Notes: a model not told the origin generated them from the sequence alone. Counted from the stretch's first letter, positions 11,834 through 24,653 are shown. The stretch: DNA of 64,000 bases from Bradyrhizobium sp. DOA9 (GCF_000617845.2 NZ_DF820425.1:1061690-1125689); one strand, 5' to 3'. Numbers and translations are program-made.

Positions 11834-13234
11834 CTACATATGGATGGCCCGCTTGCCGACTGCAAGCGCGGCTTCCTTGACCGCCTCCGAACGGGTCGGA
11901 TGGGCGTGGCAGGTGCGCGCGAGATCCTCGGCACTGCCGCCAAATTCCATGAGAACACACGCTTCATGGATCATTTCGCCGGCCTCAATGCCGATGATGT
12001 GCACGCCGAGCACGCGATCGGTCTTCGCATCTGCGAGAATCTTCACGAAGCCGTCAGTGGTCTGGTTGACCTTGGAACGGCCATTGGCGGTGAACGGAAA
12101 CTTTCCGACCGTATAAGCCACGCCCGCCTGCTTCAATTCCTCCTCGGTCTTGCCGACGGAGGACACTTCCGGCGTGGTGTACACGACGCCCGGGATGACG
12201 TCGTAATTCACGTGGCCGGCTTGCCCTGCGATGATCTCGGCGACCGCAACGCCTTCGTCCTCGGCCTTGTGCGCCAGCATTGGCCCAGCGACGACGTCGC
12301 CGATGGCATAGACGCCCTTCAGGCTGGTGGCGAAATGCGGATCGATCTGCACCCGGCCGCGCGCATCCAGCGCGACACCGGCTTCCTTGAGGCCGAGACC
12401 GTCGGTGTAGGGGACGCGGCCGATGCAGACGAGCACGACGTCGGCTTCGAGCGTCTCCGCAGTGCCGCCGGCGGCGGGCTCGATCGTCGCCTTCAGCGTC
12501 TTGCCCGAGGTGTCGACCGCGGTGACCTTGGCGCCCAGCTTGAACGCAAAGCCCTGCTTCTCGAGGATGCGCTGGAATTGTTTTGCAATCTCGCCGTCCA
12601 TGCCGGGCAGGATGCGGTCCAAAAATTCGACGACGACGACTTCGGCGCCGAGTCGCTTCCACACCGAGCCGAGCTCGAGGCCGATCACGCCGGCGCCGAC
12701 GATCAGGAGCTTGCCCGGGACCTTGTCGAGCGACAGTGCGCCGGTTGAGGAGACGATGCGCTTCTCGTCGATCTCGATGCCCTTGAGCCGCGCGATGTCC
12801 GAGCCGGTGGCGATCACGATGCTCTTGGTCTCGACCAATTGCGACTTGCCGTCGGCGGAGACCTCGACCTTGCCGGTCCCGAGGATCTTGCCGGTGCCCT
12901 TGAGCACGTCGATCTTGTTCTTCTTCATCAGGAACTCGACGCCCTTGACGTTGCCGTCGATGCCCTGCTGCTTGAAGTTCATCATCGCGGGCAGATCGAG
13001 CTTCGGCGCGGAAACGCTGACGCCCATCTTGGCGAAGGAATGGCCGGCTTCCTCGAACATCTCGGAGGCGTGCAGCAGCGCCTTCGACGGCATGCAGCCG
13101 ACATTGAGGCAGGTGCCGCCGAGGGTGGCGTTCTTTTCGACCACGGCGACTTTCATGCCGAGCTGGCTGGCGCGCACCGCGCAGACATAACCGCCCGGTC
13201 CGGTGCCGATGACGACGAGATCGTAGGTAGCCAT
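11834..13234 (-). CDS. lpdA: dihydrolipoyl dehydrogenase (E3)
   Basis: 466 aa flavoprotein that reoxidises the dihydrolipoyl arm of 2-oxoacid dehydrogenase complexes with NAD+. The FAD-binding GTGPGG lies at residues 10-15. The redox disulfide is C42/C47 in [12 protein letters not shown], the NAD site is [13 protein letters not shown], and the C-terminal active-site segment is HAHPTRSE. It comes after sucA and sucB in the same direction, so it is most likely the E3 of the 2-oxoglutarate complex. Confidence 0.97.
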   Translation of the reverse strand: MATYDLVVIGTGPGGYVCAVRASQLGMKVAVVEKNATLGGTCLNVGCMPSKALLHASEMFEEAGHSFAKMGVSVSAPKLDLPAMMNFKQQGIDGNVKGVEFLMKKNKIDVLKGTGKILGTGKVEVSADGKSQLVETKSIVIATGSDIARLKGIEIDEKRIVSSTGALSLDKVPGKLLIVGAGVIGLELGSVWKRLGAEVVVVEFLDRILPGMDGEIAKQFQRILEKQGFAFKLGAKVTAVDTSGKTLKATIEPAAGGTAETLEADVVLVCIGRVPYTDGLGLKEAGVALDARGRVQIDPHFATSLKGVYAIGDVVAGPMLAHKAEDEGVAVAEIIAGQAGHVNYDVIPGVVYTTPEVSSVGKTEEELKQAGVAYTVGKFPFTANGRSKVNQTTDGFVKILADAKTDRVLGVHIIGIEAGEMIHEACVLMEFGGSAEDLARTCHAHPTRSEAVKEAALAVGKRAIHM

Positions 13235-13292
13235 GAGAGAAAGTCCCGTAAGGTTAGGCGTGGTGAGAATGCGTCAGCGTCCCCGCGGTGCG

Positions 13293-14054
13293 TCAGCGTC
13301 CGCCGGACACATCGAGAGTGGCTGCGGTGATGTAGGAGGCCTCGTCCGACATCAGCCAGAGGATGGCGTTCGCGATTTCATCTGATGTGCCGACGCGCTT
13401 CATCGGCACCATATGCGCCAGACGGTGGTGTCGGTCGGGCTCGCCGCCCGAGGCGTGGATTTCGGTGTCGATCAGACCGGGGCGAATGCCCGCGACGCGA
13501 ATGCCTTCGTTTGCGACCTCATAGCCAAGGCCGGTGGTGAAGGAATCGATCGCGCCCTTGGACGCGGCATAGTCGACGTAGGTGTTGGGTGCGCCGAGCC
13601 TGGCCGCGACCGACGACAGGTTGACGATGACGCCGCCCTTGCCGCCGTGCTTGGTCGACATCCGCTTCACCGCCTCGCGCGCGCAGAGGATCGAGCCGGT
13701 GACGTTGACGGCCATCACCCGCTGGATGCGCTCGGCCGACATCTCGTCGACGCGCACCCCGCTCGTACCGACGATGCCGCCATTGTTGACGAGCGCCCCG
13801 AGCGTGCCGAACTTGTCGGCTTCCTTGAACAGGTTGATGATATCGCGCTCCTCGGCGACATCGCATTTCACCGCGACGGCCTTGCCGTTGCTGGCCTCGA
13901 TCGTAGCTACCACCTCGTCGGCGGCCTTCTTGTTGCTGGCATAGCCGACCACGACGCGATAGCCGCGCGCGGCCGCCGCGAGCGCGGTCGCCCGCCCGAT
14001 GCCGCGGCTGCCGCCGGTGATGACAACGACTTTATCGGTCACGTGCGCCTCCAT
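13293..14054 (-). CDS. SDR family oxidoreductase
   Basis: 253 aa classical short-chain dehydrogenase. It has the dinucleotide motif TGGSRGIG near residue 13, NNGG near 90, a catalytic Ser (VIVNLSSVAA) and YVDYAASKGA with the catalytic Tyr and Lys. The C-terminus ends TAATLDVSGGR, as in glucose/3-oxoacyl-type SDRs. The substrate cannot be told from sequence. It is set between sucB and lpd with gaps of 54 and 58 bp, so it is likely co-transcribed with the E1-E2-E3 genes. Confidence 0.9.
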   Translation of the reverse strand: MEAHVTDKVVVITGGSRGIGRATALAAAARGYRVVVGYASNKKAADEVVATIEASNGKAVAVKCDVAEERDIINLFKEADKFGTLGALVNNGGIVGTSGVRVDEMSAERIQRVMAVNVTGSILCAREAVKRMSTKHGGKGGVIVNLSSVAARLGAPNTYVDYAASKGAIDSFTTGLGYEVANEGIRVAGIRPGLIDTEIHASGGEPDRHHRLAHMVPMKRVGTSDEIANAILWLMSDEASYITAATLDVSGGR

Positions 14055-14108
14055 GGTTCGACACGCGCCGTCGCGTCAGTTGCGACGGCGCTCGCAAAGC
14101 ATCGGGGA

Positions 14109-15350
14109 TCAGAGATCGAGCACCAGGCGCGCCGGATCTTCCAGGCTCTCCTTGACGCGGACCAGGAAGGTGACGGCTTCCTTGCCGTCGATGACGCGGT
14201 GATCGTAGGACAGCGCCAGATACATCATCGGGCGGACCTCGATCTTGCCGCCGATGACCATCGGCCGCTCCTGGATCTTGTGCATGCCGAGGATGCCGGA
14301 CTGCGGCGCGTTCAGGATCGGGGTCGACATCAGCGAGCCGTAGATGCCGCCATTGGTGATGGTGAAGGTGCCGCCCTGCATCTCGTCGATCTTGAGCTGG
14401 CCGTCACGGGCGCGGCGGCCGAAATCGGCGATGCCCTTCTCGATGTCGGAGATCGACTTGTGGTCGCAGTCGCGCACCACGGGCACGACCAGGCCCTTGT
14501 CGGTGCCGACGGCGACGCCGATGTGATAATAGTTCTTGTAGATCAGGTCGCTGCCGTCGATCTCGGCGTTGACGGCCGGGATATCCTTCAGCGCCTGCAC
14601 GACGGCCTTGGTGAAGAAGCCCATGAAGCCGAGCTTGGCGCCGTGCTTCTTCTCGAACGCGTCCTTGTAGTGGGCGCGCAGCGCCATCACGTTGGTCATG
14701 TCGACCTCGTTGAAGGTCGTCAGCATGGCCGCGGTATTCTGCACGTCCTTGAGCCGGCGCGCGATGGTCTGGCGCAGCCGGGTCATCTTGACGCGCTCCT
14801 CGCGGGCGGCGTCATCGGCCGGCGAGGGGCTGCGGACCTGCACGGCAGCGGCGGGCTGGTTGACCGGGGTCGGCGCGGAGGCCGCGCGCTCGATCGCGGC
14901 GAGCATGTCGCCCTTGGTGACGCGGCCGTCCTTGCCGGAGCCCGGAACGGTCGAGGCGTCGATGCCGGTCTCGGCGGAGAGCTTGCGCACGGACGGGGCG
15001 AGCGGCGCATCGGCCGGCGGCGCCTTCGCGGCAGCGGGAGCCGGCGCGGAAGCAGCGGCGGCGGCCGCGGGGGCAGCAGCCTTGGCCGGCGCGGCGGCGG
15101 GCTTGGCAGCGCCGACACCGTCGGTGATCTGGCCGAGCAGCGCGCCGACCGCAACGGTCGCACCATCGGCGGCGATGATCTCGCTCAGCGTGCCGGCGGA
15201 CGGCGCGGGGACTTCGATGGTGACCTTGTCGGTCTCGAGCTCCACCAGGGGCTCGTCGACGGCGACGGGGTCGCCGGCCTTCTTGAACCAGCGGCCGATG
15301 GTGGCCTCGGTGACGGATTCGCCGAGCGTCGGCACACGAATTTCAGTCAT
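14109..15350 (-). CDS. sucB: 2-oxoglutarate dehydrogenase E2 (dihydrolipoyl succinyltransferase)
   Basis: 413 aa. A single lipoyl domain has the lipoylated Lys at K42 ([12 protein letters not shown]). It is followed by an Ala/Pro linker (about 82-115), a peripheral-subunit-binding domain ([13 protein letters not shown]) and the catalytic core with [12 protein letters not shown] near the end. It transfers the succinyl group to CoA and forms the core of the complex. One lipoyl domain and [20 protein letters not shown] favour the succinyltransferase over the acetyltransferase. Confidence 0.98.
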   Translation of the reverse strand: MTEIRVPTLGESVTEATIGRWFKKAGDPVAVDEPLVELETDKVTIEVPAPSAGTLSEIIAADGATVAVGALLGQITDGVGAAKPAAAPAKAAAPAAAAAASAPAPAAAKAPPADAPLAPSVRKLSAETGIDASTVPGSGKDGRVTKGDMLAAIERAASAPTPVNQPAAAVQVRSPSPADDAAREERVKMTRLRQTIARRLKDVQNTAAMLTTFNEVDMTNVMALRAHYKDAFEKKHGAKLGFMGFFTKAVVQALKDIPAVNAEIDGSDLIYKNYYHIGVAVGTDKGLVVPVVRDCDHKSISDIEKGIADFGRRARDGQLKIDEMQGGTFTITNGGIYGSLMSTPILNAPQSGILGMHKIQERPMVIGGKIEVRPMMYLALSYDHRVIDGKEAVTFLVRVKESLEDPARLVLDL

Positions 15351-15397
15351 GGTCTCTTCCTCAAGGGATCGCAGGTAGCGGTCATGAATTCATACGC

Positions 15398-15500
15398 CAT
15401 TGCCCGCGAAGGCGGGCAATCCAGTACGCCGTGACTTTCGTGATAAAAACCGAAAAGCCACGGAATACTGGATGCCCCGCCTTCGCGGGGCATGACAGCG
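15398..15500. repeat. palindromic repeat in the sucA-sucB gap
   Basis: The left part CATTGCCCGCGAAGGCGGGC and the right part GCCCCGCCTTCGCGGGGC then ATGACAGCG are hairpins joined by inverted arms AATCCAGTA and TACTGGAT. It lies inside the sucAB transcription unit. A related fragment is at 45757-45790. Confidence 0.65.
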
Positions 15501-15511
15501 TCAAAAACTTC

Positions 15512-18469
15512 TCAGCTCAGTGCTTCGTCCAGGAACGCCTTCAGCTGAGCCTGATGCTTGGACATCAGACCCGTTGCGGTCGCGGCGGAAGCGGCGCGGC
15601 CGACATAACGCGGACGCCGGCTCGCGCCGTTCACCTGGTTCAGCACCCATTCCAGATAGGGCTCGATGAAGTGCCAGGCACCCATGTTGCGGGGCTCTTC
15701 CTGGCACCACACCATCTCGGCCTTCTTGAAGCGCGACAGCTCGGCCACCAGCGCCTTCAGCGGCACCGGATAGAGCTGCTCGATGCGCATCAGATAGATG
15801 TCGTCGATACCGCGCTTCTCGCGCTCCTCGTAGAGGTCGTAATAGACCTTGCCCGAGCACAGCACGATGCGGCGGATCTTCTCGTCGGGGACGAGCTTGA
15901 TCGCCTCGTTCGGCAGCATCTGGGCGTCGTCATAGAGGATGCGGTGGAAGGTCGTGCCCTTCGCCAGCTCTTCCAGACGCGACACCGCCCGCTTGTGGCG
16001 CAGCAGCGACTTCGGCGTCATCATGATCAGCGGCTTGCGGATCTCGCGATGCAGCTGCCGGCGCAGCACGTGGAAGTAGTTCGCCGGCGTGGTCGGGTAG
16101 ACCACCTGCATGTTGTCTTCCGCGCACATCTGCAGGTAACGCTCGAGGCGCGCCGAGGAGTGCTCCGGTCCCTGGCCCTCATAGCCGTGCGGCAGGAGGC
16201 AGACGAGACCGGACATGCGCAGCCATTTGCGCTCGCCCGAGGAGATGAACTGGTCGAACACGACCTGCGCGCCGTTGGCGAAATCGCCGAACTGGGCTTC
16301 CCACAGCGTCAGCGTGTTCGGCTCGGCGAGCGAGTAGCCGTATTCGAAGCCGAGCACGGCCTCTTCCGAGAGCAGCGAGTTGATGACCTCGTAATGGCCC
16401 TGCTCGCCACCCAGATGGTTGAACGGCGTGTAGCGGCTCTCGTCTTCCTGGTCGATCAGGACCGAGTGGCGCTGCGAGAAGGTGCCACGCTCCGAATCCT
16501 GTCCGGATAGCCGGACGTGGTGATTCTCGTTGAGCAGCGTGCAGAACGCCAGTGCCTCGCCGGTCGCCCAGTCGATGCCGGCACCGGAGTCGATCGCCTT
16601 GGCGCGGTTATCGAGGAACCGCTGGATGGTGCGGTGAACGCGGAAGCCGTCCGGCACCTTGGTGATCTTGCGGCCGATGTCCTTCAGCGTCGCAATGTCC
16701 ACGCCGGTGACGCCGCGCCGTGCATCCTCTTCCTGGTCGGCGATCTTGAAGCCCGCCCACTTGCCGTCGAGCCAGTCGGCCTTGTTCGGCTTGTAGGAGG
16801 TGCCGGCCTCGAACTCGGCATCGAGCCGGGCGCGCCAGTCGGCCTTCAGCTTGTCGACCTCGCCCTCGGTGACGACGCCCTCGGCGATCAGGCGCTTGGC
16901 GTAGAGCGACAGCGTCGACGGATGGGCCGCGATCCGCTTGTACATCACCGGCTGGGTGAACGCCGGCTCATCGCCCTCATTGTGGCCGTAGCGGCGATAG
17001 CACCACATGTCGATGACGACCGGCTTGTGGAACTTCTGCCGGAATTCGGTCGCGACCTTGGCGGCGAACACGACGGCTTCCGGATCGTCGCCGTTGACGT
17101 GGAAGATCGGCGCGTCGATCATCTTCGCCACGTCGGACGGGTAAGGCGACGAACGGGAATAACGCGGATAGGTGGTGAAGCCGATCTGGTTGTTGACGAT
17201 GAAGTGCACCGAGCCGCCGGTGCGGTAGCCCTTCAGGTCGGACAGGCCGAAGCACTCCGCGACCACGCCCTGGCCAGCGAACGCGGCGTCGCCGTGCATC
17301 AGGAGCGGCATCACCGAGATGCGCATATCAGGGGGATCGCCGTGCTGGTCCTGCTTTGCGCGTACCTTGCCGAGCACGACGGGATCGACGATCTCGAGAT
17401 GCGAGGGGTTGGCGGTCAGCGACAGGTGGATGCGGTTGCCGTCGAACTCGCGGTCCGAGGAGGCGCCGAGGTGATACTTGACGTCGCCGGAGCCTTCGAC
17501 CGCGTCGGGATTGGCCGAGCCGCCCTTGAACTCGTGGAACAGCGCGCGGTGCGCCTTGCCCATCACCTGGGTCAGCACGTTGAGGCGGCCGCGATGCGGC
17601 ATGCCCAGCACGATTTCCTTCACGCCGAGATTGCCGCCGCGCTTGATGATCTGCTCGAGCGCGGGGATCAGGGATTCGCCGCCATCGAGGCCGAAGCGCT
17701 TGGTGCCGGTGAACTTGGTGTCGCAGAACTTCTCGAAGCCTTCGGCTTCGATCAGCTTCTGCAGGATGGCCCTGCGGCCTTCGCGCGTGAACGAGATCTC
17801 CTTGTCGGGTCCCTCGATGCGCTCCTGGATCCAGGCTTTCTGCGCGGCGTTGCTGATATGCATGAACTCGACGCCGAGCGTCTGGCAATAGGTGCGCTCG
17901 CAGATCGCGGTGATCTCGCGGATCGTGCCGTATTCGAGACCGAGCACGTGATCGAGGAAGATCTTGCGGTCGAAATCGGCTTCGCTGAAGCCGTAGGTGC
18001 GCGGGTCGAGCTCTTCGCGGTTGCGCTGGGCTTCGATGCCGAGCGGATCGAGCTTGGCGTGGAAGTGGCCGCGCATGCGGTAGGAGCGGATCAGCATCAG
18101 GGCGCGGACGGAGTCGCGCGTGGCCTGAAGCAGGTCGGCGGAGGAGATATCGGCGCCTTTGGCCTGCGCCTTGGCAGCGATCTTGGCACCGACCGTCTTC
18201 TCGACCTCGGCCCAGTTGCCGTCGAGGGCGGAGGTCAGCTCATCCTTCGGGGTCAGCGGCCAGTTGTCGCGCTCCCAGGACGGGCCTTCCGCGTTCTTGC
18301 TGATGTCAGCCGGCGCGTCGTTCAGGCTCTTGAAGAACTCCTGCCACTCGGCGTCGACCGAGGACGGATCCTTCTGGTAGCGGGCGTAGATTTCGTCGAT
18401 GTAGGTGGCGTTGGTGCCCTGCAAAAACGATGACAGGGCAAAGGCTGCGTTCGCGTCCTGGCGAGACAT
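15512..18469 (-). CDS. sucA: 2-oxoglutarate dehydrogenase E1
   Basis: 985 aa thiamine-diphosphate enzyme that decarboxylates 2-oxoglutarate and succinylates the E2 lipoyl group. The N-terminus (LSSFLQGTNATYIDEIYARY) is that of OdhA. GMPHRGRLNVL, MHGDAAFAGQGVVAE and the TPP site CYRRYGHNEGDEP are clear. The C-terminus carries CQEEPRNMGAW. Order sucA-sucB-SDR-lpd on the minus strand. Confidence 0.99.
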   Translation of the reverse strand: MSRQDANAAFALSSFLQGTNATYIDEIYARYQKDPSSVDAEWQEFFKSLNDAPADISKNAEGPSWERDNWPLTPKDELTSALDGNWAEVEKTVGAKIAAKAQAKGADISSADLLQATRDSVRALMLIRSYRMRGHFHAKLDPLGIEAQRNREELDPRTYGFSEADFDRKIFLDHVLGLEYGTIREITAICERTYCQTLGVEFMHISNAAQKAWIQERIEGPDKEISFTREGRRAILQKLIEAEGFEKFCDTKFTGTKRFGLDGGESLIPALEQIIKRGGNLGVKEIVLGMPHRGRLNVLTQVMGKAHRALFHEFKGGSANPDAVEGSGDVKYHLGASSDREFDGNRIHLSLTANPSHLEIVDPVVLGKVRAKQDQHGDPPDMRISVMPLLMHGDAAFAGQGVVAECFGLSDLKGYRTGGSVHFIVNNQIGFTTYPRYSRSSPYPSDVAKMIDAPIFHVNGDDPEAVVFAAKVATEFRQKFHKPVVIDMWCYRRYGHNEGDEPAFTQPVMYKRIAAHPSTLSLYAKRLIAEGVVTEGEVDKLKADWRARLDAEFEAGTSYKPNKADWLDGKWAGFKIADQEEDARRGVTGVDIATLKDIGRKITKVPDGFRVHRTIQRFLDNRAKAIDSGAGIDWATGEALAFCTLLNENHHVRLSGQDSERGTFSQRHSVLIDQEDESRYTPFNHLGGEQGHYEVINSLLSEEAVLGFEYGYSLAEPNTLTLWEAQFGDFANGAQVVFDQFISSGERKWLRMSGLVCLLPHGYEGQGPEHSSARLERYLQMCAEDNMQVVYPTTPANYFHVLRRQLHREIRKPLIMMTPKSLLRHKRAVSRLEELAKGTTFHRILYDDAQMLPNEAIKLVPDEKIRRIVLCSGKVYYDLYEEREKRGIDDIYLMRIEQLYPVPLKALVAELSRFKKAEMVWCQEEPRNMGAWHFIEPYLEWVLNQVNGASRRPRYVGRAASAATATGLMSKHQAQLKAFLDEALS

Positions 18470-18606
18470 ACTTGAGTTCCTGGCGATTTCGGTTCGCGCA
18501 TAACAAACGGCGCTGGCGCCGAGCTCCCCCGACAGGGCTCGACGCGACAGGCACCCTTTACCCTATTTGCTGCGAAACTTCGCCCGGAAAAGCACGAAGA
18601 AGTGAA

Positions 18607-19491
18607 TTAGCCCTTCAATTTTTCGGCAAGCGTATGGCCGAGGCGCGCCGGCGACGGCGACACTGTAATCCCAGCGGAATTCATCGCCTCGGTCTTGGAA
18701 CCGGCATCGCCCTTGCCGCCCGAGATGATGGCGCCGGCATGACCCATGCGGCGGCCGGGAGGGGCGGTGACGCCGGCGATGAAGCCGACCATCGGCTTCT
18801 TGCGGCCGCGCTTGGCCTCGTCCTTGAGGAACTGGGCGGCGTCCTCCTCGGCGGAACCGCCGATCTCGCCGATCATGATGATCGATTCCGTCTTGGGGTC
18901 GGCGAGCAGCATCTCCAGGACGTCGATGAATTCGGTGCCCTTGACCGGGTCGCCGCCGATGCCGACCGCGGTGGTCTGGCCGAGGCCTTCCTGGGAGGTC
19001 TGGAACACGGCTTCGTAGGTCAGCGTGCCCGAGCGGGAGACGATGCCGACAGAGCCGGTCTTGAAGATGTTGGCGGGCATGATGCCGATCTTGCACTCGC
19101 CGGCGGTCATGACGCCCGGGCAGTTCGGCCCGATCAGGCGCGACTTGGAGCCGAGCAGCGAGCGCTTGACGCGCACCATGTCGATCACGGGAATGCCCTC
19201 GGTGATGCAGACGATCAGCGGGACCTCGGCGTCGATGGCTTCGCAGATCGCGTCCGCCGCGCCCGGCGGCGGCACGTAGATCACCGACGCGTCCGCGCCG
19301 GTCTTCTCACGCGCCTCGCGCACGGTGTCGAACACCGGCAGGCCCAGATGCGTCGAGCCGCCTTTGCCCGGCGAAGTGCCGCCGACCATCTTGGTGCCGT
19401 AGGCGATCGCGGCCTCGGAATGGAAGGTGCCGTTCTTGCCGGTGAAGCCCTGGCAGATGACCTTGGTGTTCTTGTCGATCAGGATGGACAT
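18607..19491 (-). CDS. sucD: succinyl-CoA synthetase alpha subunit
   Basis: 294 aa. CoA-binding N-terminus ([19 protein letters not shown]), conserved GPNCPGVM, and the phosphohistidine H251 in [16 protein letters not shown]. With SucC it makes ATP or GTP from succinyl-CoA. It is 137 bp upstream of sucA and 34 bp after a DUF1579 gene. Confidence 0.98.
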   Translation of the reverse strand: MSILIDKNTKVICQGFTGKNGTFHSEAAIAYGTKMVGGTSPGKGGSTHLGLPVFDTVREAREKTGADASVIYVPPPGAADAICEAIDAEVPLIVCITEGIPVIDMVRVKRSLLGSKSRLIGPNCPGVMTAGECKIGIMPANIFKTGSVGIVSRSGTLTYEAVFQTSQEGLGQTTAVGIGGDPVKGTEFIDVLEMLLADPKTESIIMIGEIGGSAEEDAAQFLKDEAKRGRKKPMVGFIAGVTAPPGRRMGHAGAIISGGKGDAGSKTEAMNSAGITVSPSPARLGHTLAEKLKG

Positions 19492-19525
19492 GAGGTCTGC
19501 TTTCGCGAAGCTAACAGAGTGAGGG

Positions 19526-20005
19526 TCAGTGGATGCGGCGGTAGACGCCGGTGAGGACGTCGGACCAGCCTTCCGCGTCCGGCGAGAACTGGATCTTCAA
19601 CGAGTAGGAATCCGCATTGATGATCTCGTAGACGTGGCGCGCATTGCCGCGGAGCGAGCCGCGCACCAGTGTCAGGGTGTTGCCGGCCCATCCGCCCGAG
19701 GCGGGCGAGGGCGGCGTGTAGCCGAGCGAGTCGTACCAGAACAATTTGTAGGTCCGGTCGTCGCGGTCGAAGGTGAAGAGGCCGTGGGTGGCGAAGACCT
19801 GCTTGCCCTCGCGCATCTGGACCGAGTCCTGGATCAGATAGAACCCGTTCAGATCCATGCGCGCGACGGTGCGCGAGGTGGCCGGCCCGCCCGCCGTCCA
19901 GCGCGACGGGAAGACCATCTCCTCACCATCCCATTCGCCGGCGAACGCGGCGAGGCGCGCGTGCTCGGGGAGCGGAGATGATGCGGCGAGATGGTCCTGG
20001 GCCAT
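19526..20005 (-). CDS. DUF1579-type protein between sucC and sucD
   Basis: 159 aa, no signal peptide. The segment [20 protein letters not shown], then [20 protein letters not shown] and [19 protein letters not shown], resembles DUF1579 beta-barrel proteins of unknown function. It starts 4 bp after the sucC stop and ends 34 bp before sucD, so the three genes are almost certainly on one mRNA. Its role in the TCA operon is unknown. Confidence 0.75.
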   Translation of the reverse strand: MAQDHLAASSPLPEHARLAAFAGEWDGEEMVFPSRWTAGGPATSRTVARMDLNGFYLIQDSVQMREGKQVFATHGLFTFDRDDRTYKLFWYDSLGYTPPSPASGGWAGNTLTLVRGSLRGNARHVYEIINADSYSLKIQFSPDAEGWSDVLTGVYRRIH

Positions 20006-20009
20006 GGCG

Positions 20010-21209
<1,200 letters not shown>

Positions 21210-21370
21210 TTGGTCGCTCCCTGAACCCGCGGGCGGTGACCCCATGGGCCACCTCAGTCTTGTGGCTGGCATACCATATACCACAGGAACTGCAACCCGG
21301 ATTCTTTGACATCGAGATCTCTGCCGAAACCGGAACCCCACCCCGGTCAGCGGGGGTCCGGAAGTGAAAC

Positions 21371-21399
21371 CGCCGAAGACCGGGTTTCGATCTTCGGCG
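21371..21399. terminator. inverted repeat after mdh
   Basis: CGCCGAAGA / TCTTCGGCG, a perfect 9-bp stem with an 11-nt loop, lies 16 bp past the mdh stop on the minus strand. No strong U-run follows. The 205-bp gap that follows suggests sucC may also have its own promoter. Confidence 0.4.
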
Positions 21400-21414
21400 G
21401 GTCTAGCTTTTGCC

Positions 21415-22613
<1,199 letters not shown>

Positions 22614-22626
22614 TCAGAGATAGGAC

Positions 22627-23814
22627 TTAAGTCTCGACCAGCCCCTTGGTCGAGCCGCTGGCGGTGGAATCCTTGCGGCCGTGAGGCAGCGCCAGATAGG
22701 ATTCCGAGCTCATTTCGATCAGGCGCGAGGCGGTCCGCTTGAACTCCATGGCCTCAACGCCGTCGGTTGCGAGGTAAAGCGAGATCGGGTTGGCGTCGGC
22801 CGAGGCCATCAGCTTCACGGCATTGTCATAGAGCGTGTCGATCAGAGTGATGAAGCGCTTGGCCGCGTTGCGCTGGGAGACGTCCATCACTGGAATATGG
22901 TCGACCAGGATGGTGTGATAGTCGTGCGCCAGCCTGAGGTAGTCGGATGCTCCGAGCGGCTGCTCGCAGAGGTCGGCGAACGAGAACCGCGCCACTCCAT
23001 GGGCCGAGCACGGCACGTGCAGGATGCGGCCCTTGATCGAAATGTCGCGCGAGCGGCATTTGGCGCCTCCAGTCATCCGCTTCCAGGCGCGGTCGAGCGC
23101 GGCGTCGGCATCGCCGTCGGCCGGCGTCAGCCACATCGGCACGCCCTGCAGCTTCTCCAGGCGGAAGTCGGTGCGCGCATCGAGCCGCGCGACGTCCATG
23201 TGGTCGGTGATCTGCTTGATGAAGGGCAGGAACAGCGAGCGGTTCAGGCCGCCCTTGTAGAGATCGTCGGGCGCGACGTTCGAGGTTGCGACCACGACGG
23301 TGCCGAGCTCGAACAGTTTCGCGAACAGCCGGCCCAGGATCATCGCGTCGGCGATGTCGGTGACGTGGAATTCGTCGAAGCAGAGCAGCCAGCTCTCCTC
23401 GAAGATCGCATTCGCGGTCAGCGCGATGACGTCGCCATCGGCGATCTCGCCGCGCGCGATGCTCTGGCGGTAGTCGTAGATGCGCTCGTGGACGTCGGCC
23501 ATGAATTCGTGGAAATGCGCGCGGCGCTTGTGCTCGACCGATGCGTGCTGAAAGAACAGGTCCATCAGCATGGTCTTGCCGCGGCCGACCTCGCCATGGA
23601 TGTAGAGCCCGCGCGGCGCCTCGTCCTTGTCGCCAGAGCTGAACAGGCGGCTGAGCAGGCCCTGCTTGCGCGCGGGCTTGTAGGTCGAAAGCCGCAGGTC
23701 CAGCGCCGCATAGGCCTCGGCGACCTCGGCCTGCGCGGCATCCGGCTCGATCGCGCCGGACGCGATCTCGGCCTGGTAAGCCTCGCGGAATGAGGAATTT
23801 GGGGTGGAGAGCAT
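22627..23814 (-). CDS. zapE: cell division protein ZapE (AFG1-family ATPase)
   Basis: 395 aa. Walker A GEVGRGKT at residues 74-81, Walker B LLCFDEFHV with D147/E148, and the family segments HFHEFMADVHERI and RLFAKLFELGTVVVATSN identify the AFG1/ZapE family. ZapE is an ATPase linked to Z-ring constriction in gammaproteobacteria. It lies just upstream of mdh in the same direction, as in many alphaproteobacteria, but a repeat separates the two. Confidence 0.93.
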   Translation of the reverse strand: MLSTPNSSFREAYQAEIASGAIEPDAAQAEVAEAYAALDLRLSTYKPARKQGLLSRLFSSGDKDEAPRGLYIHGEVGRGKTMLMDLFFQHASVEHKRRAHFHEFMADVHERIYDYRQSIARGEIADGDVIALTANAIFEESWLLCFDEFHVTDIADAMILGRLFAKLFELGTVVVATSNVAPDDLYKGGLNRSLFLPFIKQITDHMDVARLDARTDFRLEKLQGVPMWLTPADGDADAALDRAWKRMTGGAKCRSRDISIKGRILHVPCSAHGVARFSFADLCEQPLGASDYLRLAHDYHTILVDHIPVMDVSQRNAAKRFITLIDTLYDNAVKLMASADANPISLYLATDGVEAMEFKRTASRLIEMSSESYLALPHGRKDSTASGSTKGLVET

Positions 23815-23978
23815 GGCTCTTTACCGCCAGAGACGGAGGGAAATTGCAACTGCGTATCGGCGCAATGGGCTTATGCGCCCTATGCCCTCGCGCTCGCGCG
23901 GCGCCGGTTCTTCCCACGAACAGTTCTTGCGCTCCAGTCAGCTAGAATATACCTACTGAGGAACCAAGGAACCTCGAA

Positions 23979-24233
23979 ATGGCGCTCAGCATCAAGGACC
24001 CCGAAACGGAGCAATTGGCGCGAAGCCTGGCCCAATTGACCGGCGAGAACATCACGACTGCAACCAAGCGCGCGCTCGAAGAGCGATTGCGCAGGCTCAA
24101 CGCTCAAACGCGCAAGGACGCGCTGCTCGAAGATCTGGCCGAGATCAGGCGACGCTGGAGCGAGATGCGCGTCGTGGACGACCGCACGCCCGAGGAAATT
24201 CTCGGATACGACGAGCATGGATTGCCACGCTGA
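23979..24233 (+). CDS. vapB: VapB-type antitoxin
   Basis: 84 aa. MALSIKDPETEQLARSLAQL, then TGENITTATKRALEERLRRL, is the short ribbon-helix-type N-terminus of PSK/VapB (Rv0623-like) antitoxins. The C-terminal half (RTPEEILGYDEHGLPR) is the toxin-wrapping tail. Its stop overlaps the vapC start by one base, the classic toxin-antitoxin arrangement. Upstream, GGAACC occurs twice, 8 bp apart, just before the start and could be an autoregulatory site. Confidence 0.9.
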   Translation: MALSIKDPETEQLARSLAQLTGENITTATKRALEERLRRLNAQTRKDALLEDLAEIRRRWSEMRVVDDRTPEEILGYDEHGLPR

Positions 24234-24637
24234 TGGTGATCGACTCATCGGCGATCGTAGCAATCGCTCTCAACGAAGCCGGTGCGGGCGATATTGAGCG
24301 CTTGATTGTAGACGATCCGATCCGTTTGATCTCTGCAGCGACTGTGGTTGAAGCGACGATGGTGATCGAGACGCGGCTTGGGGAAGCAGGCGGGCGTGAG
24401 TTCGATCTCTGGCTCGTCAAGATGGGCGCGGAGATCGTCGCCGTCGATGCCGCGCAAGCCGATGCAGCGCGGCGGGCCTGGCGGCGCTACGGAAAGGGAC
24501 GACACGCCGCGTCGCTCAACTACGGTGATTGCTTCTCTTATGCGCTGGCTATGACCCGCGGCGAACCCTTGCTGTTCAAAGGCGACGACTTCGCAAAGAC
24601 CGACATCAGGCGAGCAGGCGCCGCGCTGCCGCGCTGA
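24233..24637 (+). CDS. vapC: VapC ribonuclease toxin (PIN domain)
   Basis: 134 aa PIN-domain protein. The acidic residues expected for Mg2+ binding are present: D4 (MVIDSSAIVAI), Glu in ATVVEATMVIE, Asp in NYGDCFSYALA and Asp in FKGDDFAKTDI. VapC toxins cleave tRNA or rRNA when freed from VapB. The gene is intact, so the module is probably functional. Confidence 0.92.
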   Translation: MVIDSSAIVAIALNEAGAGDIERLIVDDPIRLISAATVVEATMVIETRLGEAGGREFDLWLVKMGAEIVAVDAAQADAARRAWRRYGKGRHAASLNYGDCFSYALAMTRGEPLLFKGDDFAKTDIRRAGAALPR

Positions 24638-24653
24638 TGCCGCCGAGCTAGGC

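Noticed and set aside
21268..21295. Possible sucC promoter (TTGCAG, 16 bp, TATGCC on the minus strand)
   Set aside because: The -10 match is weak and the spacing is not ideal. It is plausible by position only, so it is not listed as a feature.
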